The notes under the pieces were generated by a model. It saw only the letters and a program-made list of their open reading frames with translations. It was not told the DNA's origin and did not search any database. Positions 12,096 through 22,800 of a stretch of DNA of 64,000 nucleotides are shown piece by piece. A program made the position numbers and the translations under genes. The DNA lies in the NCBI RefSeq assembly GCF_963676685.1, contig NC_092344.1, forward strand, positions 43,096,589-43,160,588, given 5' to 3'. Source of the stretch: Mytilus edulis (taxonomy: Eukaryota; Mollusca; Bivalvia; Mytilida; Mytilidae). The number at the start of each line of letters is the position of its first letter. Within the stretch, counting starts at the first letter, position 1.

Positions 12096-12410
12096 TTTCT
12101 TTGTGACACAAAATTGACAAACAAAAGTCAATTTTGTCTCACAAAATTGAATCTTGTCTCACACAACTGACTTTTGTGTTTTAATTTCCATATCAGGTAA
12201 CAAAAGTCAATTTTGTATGCAAATAAGTTTATATTTGCATACCTTTTTGACAAAATTGATTTTTGTTATGACAAAAATGAATTTTGTCTACAAAAATGAA
12301 TTTTGTCATCACAAAATTGAAGTTCTCATAAAACAAGTCTGTATCACATAGTTTTGTAAGACAAAAATTATTTTGTTATGACAGAATTGAACTTTGTACA
12401 AAACTACAAG
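12096..12410. repeat. Cluster of short palindromic 'acaaaattgattttgt' words
   Basis: At least eight variants of 'acaaaa(t/g)tgaattttgt' occur in both orientations within about 300 bp, together with the palindrome 'tgcaaataagtttatatttgca'. No array with fixed spacing is seen. Any transcript could form many alternative hairpins. Confidence 0.6.
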
Positions 12411-12807
12411 AGTCCCATTCGGCGCCCCGTACTCACTGCGTAATAAATCGGTATCATATCGTGTACTTAATCAATAAAGATAAAATACTTCAGTTTAGTG
12501 TTTGTTTTGCTTGACACAATGCACAAGCAAATAATACGTGTAATAATAAACATTTTCTGCATACGAATTATGAAAACGTCTTTAGACAGTACCCAGAGAG
12601 AATTGTATTTTGACTTTTTCAAATGTACGTCCGAAAATTGAACAAAAGGATGCACGTTCGCTGCTCTGTTTCAAAATAACCAGCTTATCAAAAGAATATT
12701 ATAAATTGATAGTATATAAATAATGAAACTAAAAACGAAAGAAAAAACGGAAGGGTCTGTTTGCTTGTTTTCGAGATATAAGCCATTGGTAATTACAAAT
12801 ATAAGAT

Positions 12808-12876
12808 GTGATATTAATAATATTATCCATGTGATATTAATAATATTCTCAATGTGATATTCATAATATTCTTCAA
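12808..12876. repeat. 23-bp tandem repeat, 3 copies
   Basis: 'gtgatattaataatatt' occurs at about 12808 and 12831, and as 'gtgatattcataatatt' at about 12854. Confidence 0.8.
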
Positions 12877-13305
12877 AACAAATAGTTACAAACAATTAAC
12901 ATACACTAAAGTCTAACTTACTCATAAACGTGACCCAGTCTGAAGAAGTCCTTATTGTACCTGAAATTGTGTTTTATTTATTTTCCATTAGCATTTTAAT
13001 TTTACATCCATTCACTTCATACATCGACAATGTTAACAACCTTTTCATAAGATTATAAGTTCGTGCATCAGTAGTAATTAAAAATTCTAAAGGTTATTTA
13101 ATGCTTCAAGAAGCATAAAAGTCAATAAATAAAATTTTACATTCAGTTGCACAATTTGACACGTATTTAAAAATAATTTCATTGAATTACATACCTACCG
13201 TTACATAGTTACGTTAATCATGTATAGTTTCACCTGAAGATTGTTATTTAAACATGAAAGTACTAGTGAATTAAAACTATTCATACCGGAAATGTTGGAT
13301 TTTTT

Positions 13306-13864
13306 GAAAACAAAACACTAAAAAGTGTTGAATATCATTGCACAAAGATGGAAAAACTGAACAGATGATATAAATTATACAATAATTGCAAATTTTTCGG
13401 CTCAACAAATGGCCTTCTTCGTTGACAAAAGTTTTAACAATAATGAGATATAATGTATAAGGTGTAAACATAGATCACTAATAATACAGGTAAATTTTGA
13501 TCGATTGATTTTAATCCAAAATCCTGAATATAATAATATAAACACTAGACTGTAAATTTAATTATTTCTTTCTATTGATTCCATCTGGATGGAGGACACC
13601 CAGTGTTTTTATCCAAAACCACTCCCGATTTTCTCTTTGCCTATTTTGCCATGTACAATCCTGTTCGATCACAAGGATCTTCATGTGATCAAAATCTTTC
13701 AGATTGTGATCTGGTAACCTGAAATGTTGGCTGACAGGAATATACGGTTTTTTTGTGAGGTCACTCCTGTGGCCATTGAGGCGTTTGTGAAATGGCTGCA
13801 TAGATTCACCAACATATTGGAGACCACATCTAGGACACTCAAGAACGTAAATCACGTTTGAGCT
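13306..13864 (-). repeat. Left arm of Penelope-like inverted repeat
   Basis: This 3'-terminal stretch of the element is repeated in inverse orientation at 14942-15502, with near-identical sequence. Differences include an A-run length change in the 'tggataaaaa' stretch and a few substitutions. The arm covers the end of the GIY-YIG domain and the 3' UTR. Confidence 0.9.
13391..13425 (-). ncRNA. Relic hammerhead ribozyme in Penelope-like 3' region
   Basis: On the minus strand, 'acgaagaaggcc' plus a loop plus 'gagccgaaa' matches the hammerhead layout: CUGANGA core, stem II GGC/GCC, then GAAA. The core reads 'aacgaaga' rather than 'ctgaNga', so activity is not expected. Hammerheads are known in Penelope-like terminal repeats. 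Confidence 0.5.
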
Positions 13865-14941
13865 TTTGCAGTTGACATTGCAAAAGATCTTGTATGTCTT
13901 TTCTGTGGTCTTACTGTGAAATGTTGATGAATGCTGCAATTGGTTGCAACATTTGCAGCGCTTGTCCCCACAAGGCTGACAATTACCTACAGTATGGTTA
14001 GGTTTGGAAAGGTCAGCACGGACAAGTATATTTCTCAGGCTGTTAGGTTGTTTGAAGGCAATCATGGGAGGCTCAGGAAAGATTTTGGATAACTTCGAAT
14101 GTTTCTCGATTGCTGTCCAATGATCACGAATGGTCTTGAAACTATTTCTCAGGCATGGATGGTAGGTGAGCACACATGGGATTCTTTTACTTTTCTGTTT
14201 ATCTTTGTAAGTTAGCAGACTGCTTCTGGGGATGGATTCTGCTTTTCGAAAACTATTTTTGATGTTTTTGTGTTTATATCCCCTTCTTTTTAAATGTCCT
14301 TTAAGCTGCCCCAGACGTTGTTTTGCAGTGTCTTCAGAGGAGCAGATTCGCCTTATTCTGAGAGCTTGGCTGTATGGAATGCTCTTCGTGCAGTGTGGAG
14401 GATGGCAACTTTCAGGCGACAGGTATTGATGAGTATCTGTAGGTTTAGAGTATATATCTGTGTTTATTATACCTACAGAGAGGGTGGTAGATGTATCAAG
14501 GAAGTTTATGGTGGAATTAGATGTTTCATGGGTGAATTTGATGGTAGGGTGTTGATTGTTAGCATTTGTTATAAAAGTTTGTAATTTTTGGTCTCCCTTG
14601 TCCCATTTCATGTCAACGTCATCAATAAATCGATACCAGGAAAGCGGTTTTTCGATGGAGCACTCCAGCAGTTGCTTTTCAAATTTACCCATGAATATAT
14701 TGGCATAAGATGGAGCCATTTTTGTACCCATAGCAGTGCCATTTGTCTGTAAATAGTGTTCTCCTTGGAATGTGAAGTTGTTCTTTTTCAAGACCTTAGT
14801 AAGCATTTCAACTAAGCAATCAGTAGGTGGAATTTTAAGAGATCGAGAGTCCCAAATTTCTCTACATGCTTCAATACCATCCGCATGGGGAATATTCGTA
14901 TAGAGAGAGGTGACATCCATAGTGACAAGAGTAGTATTGGC
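13562..14941 (-). CDS. Penelope-like RT / GIY-YIG endonuclease (truncated)
   Basis: This frame, over 450 codons, is open from the junction at 14941, with a first ATG at 14920. The RT part has '[12 protein letters not shown]' (palm motif A), '[13 protein letters not shown]' (motif B), 'WYRFIDDV' (catalytic motif C) and 'FLDTS'. The C-terminal third is a GIY-YIG nuclease: zinc-ligand-like cysteines in '[15 protein letters not shown]', then '[19 protein letters not shown]' with the paired tyrosines, then R-x-x-H-R and a later E-x-x-x-I. This domain order is specific to Penelope-like elements. The frame is intact but lacks the N-terminal fingers, so the copy cannot be autonomous. Confidence 0.9.
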   Translation of the reverse strand, partial: ANTTLVTMDVTSLYTNIPHADGIEACREIWDSRSLKIPPTDCLVEMLTKVLKKNNFTFQGEHYLQTNGTAMGTKMAPSYANIFMGKFEKQLLECSIEKPLSWYRFIDDVDMKWDKGDQKLQTFITNANNQHPTIKFTHETSNSTINFLDTSTTLSVGIINTDIYSKPTDTHQYLSPESCHPPHCTKSIPYSQALRIRRICSSEDTAKQRLGQLKGHLKRRGYKHKNIKNSFRKAESIPRSSLLTYKDKQKSKRIPCVLTYHPCLRNSFKTIRDHWTAIEKHSKLSKIFPEPPMIAFKQPNSLRNILVRADLSKPNHTVGNCQPCGDKRCKCCNQLQHSSTFHSKTTEKTYKIFCNVNCKSSNVIYVLECPRCGLQYVGESMQPFHKRLNGHRSDLTKKPYIPVSQHFRLPDHNLKDFDHMKILVIEQDCTWQNRQRENREWFWIKTLGVLHPDGINRKK

Positions 14942-15502
14942 AGCTCAAACGTGATTTACGTTCTTGAGTGTCCTAGATGTGGTCTCCAATATGTTGGTGA
15001 ATCTATGCAGCCATTTCACAAACGCCTCAATGGCCACAGGAGTGACCTCACAAAAAAACCGTATATTCCTGTCAGCCAACATTTCAGGTTACCAGATCAC
15101 AATCTGAAAGATTTTGATCACATGAAGATCCTTGTGATCGAACAGGATTGTACATGGCAAAATAGGCAAAGAGAAAATCGGGAGAGGTTTTGGATAAAAA
15201 AAAACTGGGTGTCCTCCATCCAGATGGAATCAATAGAAAGAAATAATTAAATTTACAGTCTAGTGTTTATATTATTATATTCAGGATTTTGGATTAAAAT
15301 CAATCGATCAAAATTTACCTGTATTATTAGTGATCTATGTTTACACCTTATACATTATATCTCATTATTGTTAAAACTTTTGTCACCGAAGAAGGCCATT
15401 TGTTGAGCCGAAATATTTGCAATTATTGTATAATTTATATCATCTGTTCAGTTTTTCCATCTTTGTGCAATGATATTCAACACTTTTTAGTGTTTTGTTT
15501 TC
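14942..15502 (+). mobile_element. Inverted extra 3' end of the Penelope-like element
   Basis: It starts within the GIY-YIG domain ('[19 protein letters not shown]') and runs on the plus strand through the stop near 15248 into the 3' UTR, ending at '...tgttttgttttc'. It abuts the minus-strand body at 14941/14942 with no spacer. It is likely a product of template switching or twin priming at insertion. Confidence 0.85.
15384..15420 (+). ncRNA. Relic hammerhead ribozyme, right arm
   Basis: 'gtcaccgaagaaggcc', then 'atttgttga', then 'gccgaaat' keeps stem II (GGC/GCC) and the GAAA box. The core is CCGAAGA where CUGANGA is required, a single U4-to-C change. It is the counterpart of 13391-13425 and is probably inactive. 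Confidence 0.5.
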
Positions 15503-15626
15503 CATCTATTTATCGGTATTGTTACACAATCTTTCAGACTCATATAATTTTTCCTGTTTGTGTAGTATTGTCAATTTTGATGATCCAATACCTATTAAGT
15601 TTACTGGTTGGTAGATTCTTATAGAC

Positions 15627-15628
15627 TC

Positions 15629-15707
<79 letters not shown>
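15627..15707. repeat. (TA)n microsatellite
   Basis: About 75 bp of nearly pure TA directly adjoin the SINE at 15708. Confidence 0.95.
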
Positions 15708-15708
<1 letters not shown>

Positions 15709-15861
15709 CTCGTCTAAACATCAATGTTAGATCTGTAAATTTGCTTTCGCAAATTTTTGGTTCTTCCCTCGCCGGGATTCGAACCCATGCTACTGTGATA
15801 ACGTGACACCAAATCGCCTGCACTGCAGCCGTCCCGCTAGACCACACGACCACCTGGGCTC
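15708..15861 (-). mobile_element. tRNA-derived SINE, copy A
   Basis: On the minus strand, a tRNA-like head has an A-box-like 'tggtctagcgg' and a B box 'ggttcgaatcc'. A tRNA-unrelated tail with 'gcaaatttacagatctaaca' follows, ending in (TA)n. Both sides carry TA runs (15862-15885 as well). It is nearly identical to copy C at 58417-58577, implying recent activity. It would be transcribed by RNA polymerase III. Confidence 0.85.
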
Positions 15862-16890
15862 TATATATATATATATATATATATTTAGTCTAAATTGAAA
15901 ATAACGTTCAAAGCTATGATTGCGTTGAATAAAAACCGCAATTTTTATACGTGTGCATGTAAAACAAATTTCGTTGTAGAGGGGTCTATATACAGCACAA
16001 ATAACATTTTCCAAAAGACCAAAAATGTAAAAAAATAGTATATTTTAACAAAACGCATTTGACTAACAGGTCGAACAACTGATGCTCTTAAACCCTGCTG
16101 ACTGTCATTTACGATTGCCAAATAAATTGATCGCAATTAAGATGTAACAAAGTGGATTTTTGTATATCTCCAATACATTTATTGTGTGGAACATTAATAT
16201 GAACATCAAACACTCTCTCTCCAGTTAGGGTGTAGTATCGTACCATCCTAAAGTATAAGTGAGGAACACAAACAGTATCATGCCAATAACTGGGTTTAGA
16301 ATAGATGTGTTTATTCCGATGCAAAGGCCCTGTGAGTGAATAGTCTGTGTGGTTTTTTTTTTTTGTTTTTTTTAATTAATTAACATGAATTGGTATGTCA
16401 TTATTAACGAATTAGTTAACTTAAGTATAATACTTCACCTACTTGTAAAATTACATCGTTTCCACGCTGAATAAGTGTAGAATGTCATGGCGTTCCTGTG
16501 TATTACCACCATTGATTTTCTGTAAATATTCTTTTTAAAGATCACTATTTTTAACTACTGATTTTTACCAGGTATATAATCATATATGGCAAAAGACCAA
16601 GAAGTTTATGCATTGTCTATTCACAAACTACTACGCAGGGCATATCATAGTATCGCCATATTGTAAATACGTGTAGATATATACTAGTAGTTATAATCAT
16701 TATTGATAAAAATTGCTTGAACATGCATTTATACCATACATACGCAAGTAAAGTTGATACACATTATAAGTGTAAAAATCAATGCTGTGCTTCTCATGCA
16801 TAAAATATTTCTTAATGTCATTTATAAACAATCTATAATACTAAAATAACGAGGTCCACTTTGTCAGCCGTCATCGGGTCAAAACGACAA
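15862..16890. other. Intergenic, nothing recognised
   Basis: After a short TA run (15862-15885) there is AT-rich DNA without a supportable gene or repeat. Short open frames here have no recognisable motif. Confidence 0.4.
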
Positions 16891-17500
16891 ATCAAAGAAT
16901 TCAATTTTATATATAGCCAATATAGGAAATGGTGTTGATTAAAAATTACACCACTCCATACCCTTTTGTTTTCCGCATAATTAATAGTGGCAATAATTAA
17001 CGAGTTCCGGGTCGAATCCGATACCGATACCAATAGTATATTCACCCGTTACCTATTACATTATCTGTACGTTCCGCATCTGACAGGCGCACTACCAAAC
17101 GGTATATTTCGGATTTTGCTATATACACGGGTCATAATTACAGGGTTGCAGTACTATTTATTCAATCATTGACAAATTGTTCCCTATTGCAGAATTTAAT
17201 CAGTAAGACTTTCTAAGATGACAATACGAATACTAAAATTCTGGACTTAAAATAAGGCGTATAAGTAGTTTTCAATTTGTTAGCGGGCAAGACGTAAAAC
17301 AGCTAATCAAATTAGTTTATTATTTATAACTAATATAGGACAATGCTGTTGATAAAAAAAAATACTCCCTTCCAGGACCTTTTGTTTTTCAAATAATTTA
17401 TATTACCAACAATTGAGAAGTCCCAAGTCGACGGGTTCAACTCATAGTTATATACTTTAATTCAGTTACGGACCCGCGATATCACGGGTGTGTTCTAGTA
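16890..17500. repeat. Two diverged copies of a ~420-bp repeat
   Basis: The blocks 'caaatcaaagaattcaattttat ... aatatagga ... gttgat(t/a)aaaaa ... cc(t/a)tttgtttt ... cgagttcc(g/c)ggtcga' near 16885-17020 recur in altered form near 17300-17440. The copies are old and diverged. No coding is seen. Confidence 0.45.
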
Positions 17501-17769
17501 TTAATAAAAATTCCGTGTTTAAAAAAATGAAATCATCCAAACCCATCTCGAATTGACTATGCATGAGGGATTTTATACCTTGTAATTTCTTTATAATTTC
17601 AAAATTTATAAACGGACAATTTAAAAAAGGTTTGTTATAAATTGAGTCAGACTGAGTACCGAGGTACTAAAGTACTGACTACTGAACTGATGATGCCCTC
17701 TGTGACTGCAACAGTACCTACGCCAAACACTGTTTTTTCTGTCAGAAACCACTTAGTTGTCTTACATAT

Positions 17770-17850
17770 GTTATAATACATGTTACGAAAAGGTATATCC
17801 GCGATGCTGGGGTTGACAAATTACACTTTAAATATGGGGACTGTATCAAA
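17770..17850 (+). repeat. Left half of a distant inverted repeat
   Basis: 'acatgttacgaaaaggtata' and the following 'ggttgacaaatt' and 'ggggac.gt.tcaaaac' blocks are inverted at about 20710-20790. The non-LTR retrotransposon lies between the halves. Confidence 0.65.
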
Positions 17851-18434
17851 ACGCAAAAGAGATTACTTGTGTATACATTGGATTTTTATTTAAAAACTGC
17901 ATTTCGCAGGCAATTCCGTATGGAACGAATATTCAATAACATTTATACCATAAGAAATATAAGAAATATATATTAATAATTTCCATTAATTTTTAAGAAA
18001 ATATACCGCAAAAAATGGGGGGACGGTCATGTTAATGCAGTAGATGTGCGGTACAACGGAGACACGGGGTACATACTTGTGTGAATTCTTTGACGATCTT
18101 GCAAATAATCTTAAGTATTATATTCTGTTTTATACCTACTCTTAAATATATATGTAACGGTCATTTTTATATAGTTTAAAAAAGCAAACGTGTATGTATT
18201 TTGATCCAGTTGTTTGCCACCTAAATTTTTACATAACGGGTTTTTTTTTAAACAACTTAAACAAGATTTTTATACAATTTAAACTTGAGGCATGTTGCAT
18301 TATATAGTTTTAGAAAATTTACGCCTTGTCCTATAGCTTCGAAGGCATGTATTTTCTTTCTTAATTTCCTTCCAACTTTGTCTCAATTTAAAAAGTTTTA
18401 GCTCATTTTGTATTTAATTTCTTTATAAAGGGTT

Positions 18435-18910
18435 TGTGATTGATTGATTGTTGGTTGCTTAACGTTCAGTGGCAAATATTTCATGTATGTTCAGAACGAG
18501 AAGAGTTTCAAAAGCATTGCATAATGACTGAACATTTACATCTTAACACCACCTTATGCAGATATTTTGTATTTCATAAATTCCTGAAACGTTTTGTGGA
18601 AATTCGCCAACCGTTTCATAAGAAAATGACAATATGAACAAAGTGACACAGATGACCGATGGGTCTTTCCACTATTTAAGCTAACAGTGCTAGAGGTTTC
18701 TTTAAAAAAATATATTTATTTTTATATTAAATCTGTTTGATGGGTACTTATTACTACTCTACGGAAGTACCAGTTGTTGTTTCAGGTAGAATGGGGGGGG
18801 GGGATAGGATTAAATTTTTAAACGGCAGGACTAGAGTTTTGAGTTAAGAAAACGCAGAATGAGCAATTTGGCCAAAGAAAAAACCTAAAATTTAACTGGC
18901 TTACTATGTA
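18435..18910. other. Repeat end and unrecognised DNA
   Basis: 'tgattgattgattgttggtt' near 18440 is the end of a dispersed repeat, also seen reversed near 1400. The rest, including a G-run near 18794, is unremarkable. Confidence 0.4.
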
Positions 18911-18914
18911 TATA

Positions 18915-20488
18915 TAAATAAAAATAAATAAATAAATAATCTTTATTTCAAGAGGATGATCCCATTAGTTAAAACTAATCTTCCTGAGTGTCCTCAAAAT
19001 AATAATAACATATTTATAATTACATAGAGTATTATAAAGTTATATTATACACAATATACAATTGTATTTAAATAATAATGAAAAAGCATATTAATTTGCA
19101 CAATTGATGAAAAATTTGTAACATTTTGTTTTAAAAGATACAAGTGTATTACTCATTTTTATTTCATTTGGTAAACTGTTCCATATTTGAGAACCTGAAT
19201 ATGTAAATGTTTTCTTTAAAAAATTTGTTTTTGGTTTTGGAAGATTTAATACTTTTTCATCAGCTGAACGTAAGTTATAATTTTGATTATCAGTAAAATG
19301 AAAATTTTCTTGTAAATAGTTAGGAACCATACCATTTAATGATTTAAATACAAGTATTGCCTTTTGGTATTGAATGCGTTTTTCCACATTTAACCAGCGT
19401 AAACTATTAAACAATAAACTGGATGATGTCATTATGTCAGCTTCTACTATAACCCTAGCAGATTTCTTTAATAACTTATTAAGTTTATTTATTCCACTTT
19501 CACAACAGCTTCCCCATATATTGCAACAATAATCAAATAATGGCAGAATATAAGCATTAAAATAGATAATACGTATATGCATAGGTAAATATTTTCTTAT
19601 CTTTTGTAATAAATTGATTCTGTTTGATATAGTACATGACATTTTATCTATCTGCTGATTCCAATTTAGGTTTTTGTCAATATATAAACCAAGAAGTTTT
19701 TCACAATCTACATTTTCTATTTGTTCATTTGAAATATTGATATCTAAACTGTTTCCAGTTGAACAAAGTCTTTGTTTTGAACCAATAATCATTGATTTAC
19801 ACTTTTTGGCATTTAATTTCATACAATTTTGCGCACACCAGTTTTCAATTACATGAATATCATTTTGAAGGTTAGAAGTTAACTGAAGTAAATTATTACC
19901 TTTACAATGTAATGTAGAATCATCTGCATATAAATCTATTAATGAATGTTCTATATTAAGTGGTAAATCATTGATATATAAAATAAATAACAAAGGGCCC
20001 AGGATAGAACCTTGTGGTACCCCAGTTTTTATGCATTTAGTATTAGACATGACGTTATTGACATTAACTTGTTGGCTTCGTTCAAACAAGTATGACTTAA
20101 ACCAGTCAAGTGTACAATTTGAAACATTATAATATTCAAGTTTTTTCAATAAAATTATATGATTAACCAGATCAAAAGCTTTCTTTAAATCTAAAAATAT
20201 AACTCCGTTTATCTCTCCATTATCTATATTTGCCAACCATTCATCTACTAATTTAGTAAGTGCAGTAGTACACGAATGTTTAGGTCTGAAACCTGACTGT
20301 GTAGTATTAAGAAGGTCATTACTATTTAAAAATATATACAAACTATTAGCTATATGTCGTTCTATGATTTTTGAGAGACAAGGCAAAACTGCTATTGGTC
20401 TATAATTATCAGGATTACAGGCATCGCCACTTTTAAAAATTGGGCAAACTCTTGCAGTTTTAAAAATACTTGGAAAAAAATTATCAAT
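18915..20488 (-). mobile_element. 5'-truncated non-LTR retrotransposon
   Basis: The minus-strand element ends in a short 3' UTR with 'aataaag' and an (ATTT)n tail at about 18918-18945, as in CR1/L2/Jockey-type elements. Its 5' end is cut at 20488, where a stop codon appears in the flank. No endonuclease domain remains. Confidence 0.88.
19091..20488 (-). CDS. Non-LTR retrotransposon reverse transcriptase (truncated, open)
   Basis: The frame is open for about 465 codons. It begins 'IDNFFPSIFKTARVCPIFKS' and 'NPDNYRPIAVLPCLSKIIER' (RT motif 1), then 'QSGFRPKHSC' (motif 2), 'GVIFLDLKKAFDLVNH' (motif A), 'GVPQGSILGPLLFILYIND' (motif B), 'LYADDST' (catalytic YADD, motif C), 'KLNAKKCKSM' and 'LLGLYID' (motifs D/E). 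The C-terminal region ends 'GSQIWNSLPNEIKMS', typical of CR1/Jockey-group ORF2. There are no internal stops, so the insertion is young, but it cannot transpose alone. Confidence 0.92.
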   Translation of the reverse strand: MDNFFPSIFKTARVCPIFKSGDACNPDNYRPIAVLPCLSKIIERHIANSLYIFLNSNDLLNTTQSGFRPKHSCTTALTKLVDEWLANIDNGEINGVIFLDLKKAFDLVNHIILLKKLEYYNVSNCTLDWFKSYLFERSQQVNVNNVMSNTKCIKTGVPQGSILGPLLFILYINDLPLNIEHSLIDLYADDSTLHCKGNNLLQLTSNLQNDIHVIENWCAQNCMKLNAKKCKSMIIGSKQRLCSTGNSLDINISNEQIENVDCEKLLGLYIDKNLNWNQQIDKMSCTISNRINLLQKIRKYLPMHIRIIYFNAYILPLFDYCCNIWGSCCESGINKLNKLLKKSARVIVEADIMTSSSLLFNSLRWLNVEKRIQYQKAILVFKSLNGMVPNYLQENFHFTDNQNYNLRSADEKVLNLPKPKTNFLKKTFTYSGSQIWNSLPNEIKMSNTLVSFKTKCYKFFINCAN

Positions 20489-20709
20489 CTAGAATCGAAT
20501 GAACTGGTATAACCCTCAGCCTCCCTTTTTCTAGACCACCCACTCATGCGCGCGTACACCTTTTATGTCTTATGACAGGTTTTAGCCAGCAATAATATCA
20601 CACAAGCAATTGTCGTATAGGATGTTACATAATGATTTTCTAGATAAATGTAATTTGAATTAACCAAGACGCACAAGACTTAAATTTTACCTATTTAAAT
20701 CTATAATCA

Positions 20710-20790
20710 ATGTTTTGACACCGTCCCCAAATTTAAAGTCTATTTGTCAACCTCATCGTCGAGAATATACCTTTTCGTAACATGTCTAGA
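20710..20790 (-). repeat. Right half of a distant inverted repeat
   Basis: This is the reverse complement of 17770-17850 with moderate divergence: 'ttttgacaccgtcccc', 'atttgtcaacc' and 'tataccttttcgtaacatgt'. Total separation is about 2.9 kb. Confidence 0.65.
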
Positions 20791-21803
20791 TTACATTGGC
20801 AAATGGCCTTTTTTTTAAAGAAATTAATGTAAAACATGAAAGGAACTATATTTTTTTCTACGCATTCACAATTTGGTCATTCGTATAAGACGAAATACCG
20901 TTGATTTCAAAGGATGAAAGAAAATATCAAACAGCTATCAAAATCTTTAAGTATGAGAACCATTAAAGTTGCGAAGACAAACCTAACCTCATAACTAAGT
21001 GTGTGACTAGGTACTCAAAAAATAAAAGGTGAACAACATGAATCCCACAAAAAAAACCGGTCATGATCATATATGACACCGATAATACTTAACGCTCAGC
21101 CAATTTATAGTGGCATCTGTTAAAACTCAGAAAAGATCGGATTAGATACTTTCGAAAGTATGACTTCATCATGATAGGAAACGGAAGCCCTGGAATATCG
21201 CATCCAATGGCAGAAACATATTTCATAAGAAAGAGCTGATAATATGTTCTAATCAAGAAATGAAAATTTCGCTCTAAGTAAACGGGCAAAATATAGTTTT
21301 GTTTTATAAAAAAAAGTAGTTTTTTTGTTAATTCTAAAATGCAAGTCGCGATAACTTGACACAGGATTCACTAATTCCGTCAGCTCGATTCTTTTGTACG
21401 TGATGGAAGCTTCTTATGACTCATCTTGTCGATTTGCTCTTTTTATTAAACTTCCGCGGCATCGTGCGAATAACTGTTTAAATGGCATTACATCCCTTTT
21501 TTGCAAAATGTAATGCGGGGTGGTGATCTCTTAACAAAAAATGACTTACCAACTATAAGGATTATATATGCAGCTATGACAGCCATAATAGGTGTAAAAT
21601 ATTGTCTTTCGGGAAGTTCGTATACGTACATTGTGGTCAAATTAAATTAAACAAAATATATAGAAATTTGAAGAAATTGGTGTTTCAATTTCAATAATTC
21701 CTTTAATAAGCATAAGCTACGAGATATAAACAAATCAAATTTTTTTTCAATGAGGAATAGTTTAAAAAAATAATTCGATTTTAACAGCCAGTTTCGGACA
21801 GTG
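20791..21803. other. Intergenic, with a minor RT relic
   Basis: Near 21120-21280 the 'catcatgataggaaacggaa' stretch resembles the 3' relics of the RT family at 5.0-6.6 kb. Nothing else is recognised. Confidence 0.4.
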
Positions 21804-21909
21804 TTGTTCAATTTTGTCAAAATAAGCCAAGAAACATCTTTGATGATATATAGTTATTGTTCAATTTTGTCAAAATAAGCCAAGAAACATCTTTGATGAT
21901 ATATAGATA
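21804..21909. repeat. 53-bp tandem duplication
   Basis: 'ttgttcaattttgtc...atgatatatag' occurs twice in direct tandem (from 21804 and 21857) with no visible differences in the shared part. Confidence 0.9.
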
Positions 21910-21924
21910 CAGTATATATAGATA

Positions 21925-22800
21925 TAGGAAGATGTGGTGTGAGTGCCAATGAGACAACTCTCCATCCAAATAACAATTTTAAAAAAAGTCAACCATTATA
22001 GGTCAATGCACGGCATTCAACACGGAGCCTTGGCTCACACCGAACAACAAGGTATAAAGGGCCCCAAAATTACTAGTGAAAAACCATTTGAACGGGAAAA
22101 CCAACAGTCTAATCTATATAAAATTAAAAAAACGAGAAACGAGAAACACGTATAAATTACATAAACAAACGACAACTACTGTACATCAGATTCCTGACTT
22201 AGGACAGGTGCAAACATTTGCAGCGGGATTAAACGTTTTAATGGATCCAAACCTTCTCCCTTTTTCTGAAACAATAGCATAACATCACAACATAGAAAAA
22301 CACACGATAAAATATCAATTGGCAGGCTTAACTCAATCAAAAAACGTACATTAATACACTATGAACGAATAAATTTGATCTGCGATATCTGAATGCAAAT
22401 GCACAGTTAATGAAATATTAAAGACAAACATTCAAGGCCAAAAAGCAAACAAACAAGTTCAAACAAAGCCATGTCAAGACACCACTGTGAAATATTTAAC
22501 CCTTCGGAAATATTAACTCTAGAAAAAAAACCGGTTTTAAAAAATACAGGTAAATCTTGAAGTTTATACAAATGTAGTAAGAAGAAGTGAAACTTAGAAA
22601 ATATTCCAAATAATCGAAACTGGTATATAGACAAGATCCATATAAATATAAAATAACAAAAAAAGCATTATAAACAGTATCAACAGGTCGAATTAACAAG
22701 AAAATACGATTTGAGAGTACTCGCAGTTACTGACAGCTAGTTAAACGCCAAACACAGTTAATAATAAAAAAAAAACATGCATCAGAGACTAAAATCAACT
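21925..22800. repeat. Dispersed mussel-type repeat, long copy
   Basis: It contains 'gccaatgagacaac', 'ggtcaatgcacggc', 'ccttggctcacaccgaac' and 'aaccattcaaac'-type blocks, then 'cctgacttaggacagg' and 'agcgggattaaac'. Shorter copies lie at 26143-26310 and 39535-39790. The 'ctgactt.ggacagg' part is shared in reverse with 58800-58850. The short frames inside are not genes. Confidence 0.7.

Larger units (their letters stand above)
13250..14941 (-). mobile_element. Penelope-like retroelement, 5'-truncated
   Basis: The body reads on the minus strand from about 14941 to about 13250. It has an open RT-plus-GIY-YIG frame followed by about 250 bp of 3' non-coding sequence. The RT lacks its N-terminal part. 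A second copy of the last 560 bp lies immediately upstream in inverted orientation (14942-15502). Such truncated, partly inverted arrangements are known for Penelope-like elements. It lies between the two cellular genes. Confidence 0.88.

Noticed and set aside
14232..14584. Plus-strand open frames inside the Penelope-like element
   Set aside because: They are shadows of the well-supported minus-strand RT frame.
15506..15853. Minus-strand frame with an isoleucine/tyrosine run
   Set aside because: It is made of the (TA)n tract plus the SINE, with no gene-like features.
15708..15861. A genuine tRNA gene
   Set aside because: The A and B boxes are present, but the cloverleaf is not complete, a long tail follows, and near-identical copies recur next to TA tracts, as expected of a SINE.
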